From positions 1 through 48,659 of IMG/VR virus record IMGVR_UViG_3300013133_000009: DNA of 48,659 nt, one strand, 5' to 3'. Below, one piece after another: positions 48,264 through 48,659 of this stretch. This stretch comes from a virus. The notes below the pieces were generated by a model. The model was given only the letters and a program-made list of their open reading frames with translations, did not search any database and was not told the DNA's origin. Position numbers and translations under genes: made by a program. Numbering within the stretch: position 1 is the first letter of the stretch; every line of letters starts with the position of its first letter.

Positions 48264-48659
48264 TCTCCAGACTAAGAAAGCTGGGCTCTACGGACCAACA
48301 ACTCAACCTTACGTTGGTTGTTGATAATTCTTTTGTAAAGGTTGTTGGAGCTAATAAAGAAGCAGAGGAATTAATTGAGTCCAAGCTTACTTATAAGAAT
48401 GATTTTAGTTTTGATAAGTCTAGGATTTTCTACAGCTTAAAAAAAGAAACTAGGAAACAAAAAAGATTTTTATTATACAAACAACTTAAAGAAATAGAGG
48501 AAAAGGAAGTAGTTTGTTGGTATAAACACAAATCTTTTCCGTCGGGGCATTTAAACCTTATAATAGAGCTTTTAACTACTCATAAAATTCCCCATGTTGT
48601 ACAAGATCAACGTATAAAGCCTAAAAGTTATCTCAATTTAACATGGGCGAATACACCAA
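48260..48659 (+). CDS. N-terminal part of probable DNA helicase (partial)
   Basis: An open frame starts at TTG 48260, overlapping the previous stop (TTGA), and runs off the window after about 133 codons. The start is MISRLRKLGSTDQQLNLTLV. The segment ELIESKLTYKNDFSFDKSRI, a Lys-rich helix, then SFPSGHLNLIIELLTTHKIP resembles the N-terminal accessory domain of phage superfamily 2 helicases (UvsW and DEAD/DEAH relatives), where a F-P-x-G-x-L helix is followed by a R-x-KP segment (DQRIKPKSY). ATPase motifs would lie beyond the edge, so the call is tentative. Confidence 0.5.
   Translation, partial: MISRLRKLGSTDQQLNLTLVVDNSFVKVVGANKEAEELIESKLTYKNDFSFDKSRIFYSLKKETRKQKRFLLYKQLKEIEEKEVVCWYKHKSFPSGHLNLIIELLTTHKIPHVVQDQRIKPKSYLNLTWANTP

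Noticed and set aside
1-48659. tRNA genes, integrase, repressor or other lysogeny genes
   Set aside because: None recognised by eye on either strand; short tRNAs could be missed without a covariance search.
1-48659. Alternative genetic code (stop reassignment)
   Set aside because: TAA, TAG and TGA all end genes at sensible positions and no recognised gene is interrupted by an in-frame stop.

Overview
The window is the virion-structure region of a tailed double-stranded DNA bacteriophage with a contractile tail (myovirus). A large terminase, portal, prohead protease, major capsid protein, head-tail connector, tail sheath, tail tube, tape measure, baseplate hub and spike, wedge proteins and tail fibres follow one another in a typical order. 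All supported genes lie on the + strand, are tightly packed (many ATGA or TAATG overlaps) and are AT-rich. The standard bacterial code fits, with TAA, TAG and TGA all used as stops. TTG starts are unusually common. No integrase, repressor, tRNA, CRISPR array or insertion sequence was seen. The host cannot be named from this sequence; the promoters only imply a bacterium with sigma-70-type RNA polymerase and GroEL.

Layout. 1-205: non-coding leader with five copies of an 18-bp repeat and a hairpin. 206-6196: terminase (interrupted by an intein inside its ATP-binding loop), portal, two small genes and a probable minor head protein. 6244-9583: helper genes, including a Gre-like transcription factor, a GroES-like co-chaperonin, a zinc-knuckle protein, a Cas4/RecB-like nuclease and a membrane-anchored ClpP-like protease. 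9625-13000: prohead protease, small protein, scaffold and major capsid protein, closed by a terminator. 13095-19956: mostly unrecognised beta-rich proteins, probably capsid decorations or head fibres, plus a coiled-coil membrane protein. 19981-26571: connector and neck genes, with a full-length sigma-70-family factor in their midst. 26593-29359: sheath and tube, closed by a terminator. 29519-47918: tail chaperones, tape measure, baseplate, fibres and a small membrane protein, closed by a terminator. 48030-48659: start of the next module, with the N-terminal part of a probable helicase running off the edge.

The most interesting signal is regulatory. About sixteen promoter-like sites sit at gene or module starts. 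Roughly half are an extended -10 (TGN-TATAAT) with no recognisable -35. The phage sigma factor in the same window keeps regions 1.2, 2 and 3, but the helix of region 4 that normally reads the -35 box has lost its basic residues and become acidic. Together with the Gre-like factor this suggests a phage-controlled late-transcription circuit based on -35-independent promoters. This is inference and needs experiment.

Other notable points are the terminase intein with a decayed homing-endonuclease remnant, and a roughly 29-residue segment shared by the prohead protease C-terminal half and the major capsid protein N-terminus.
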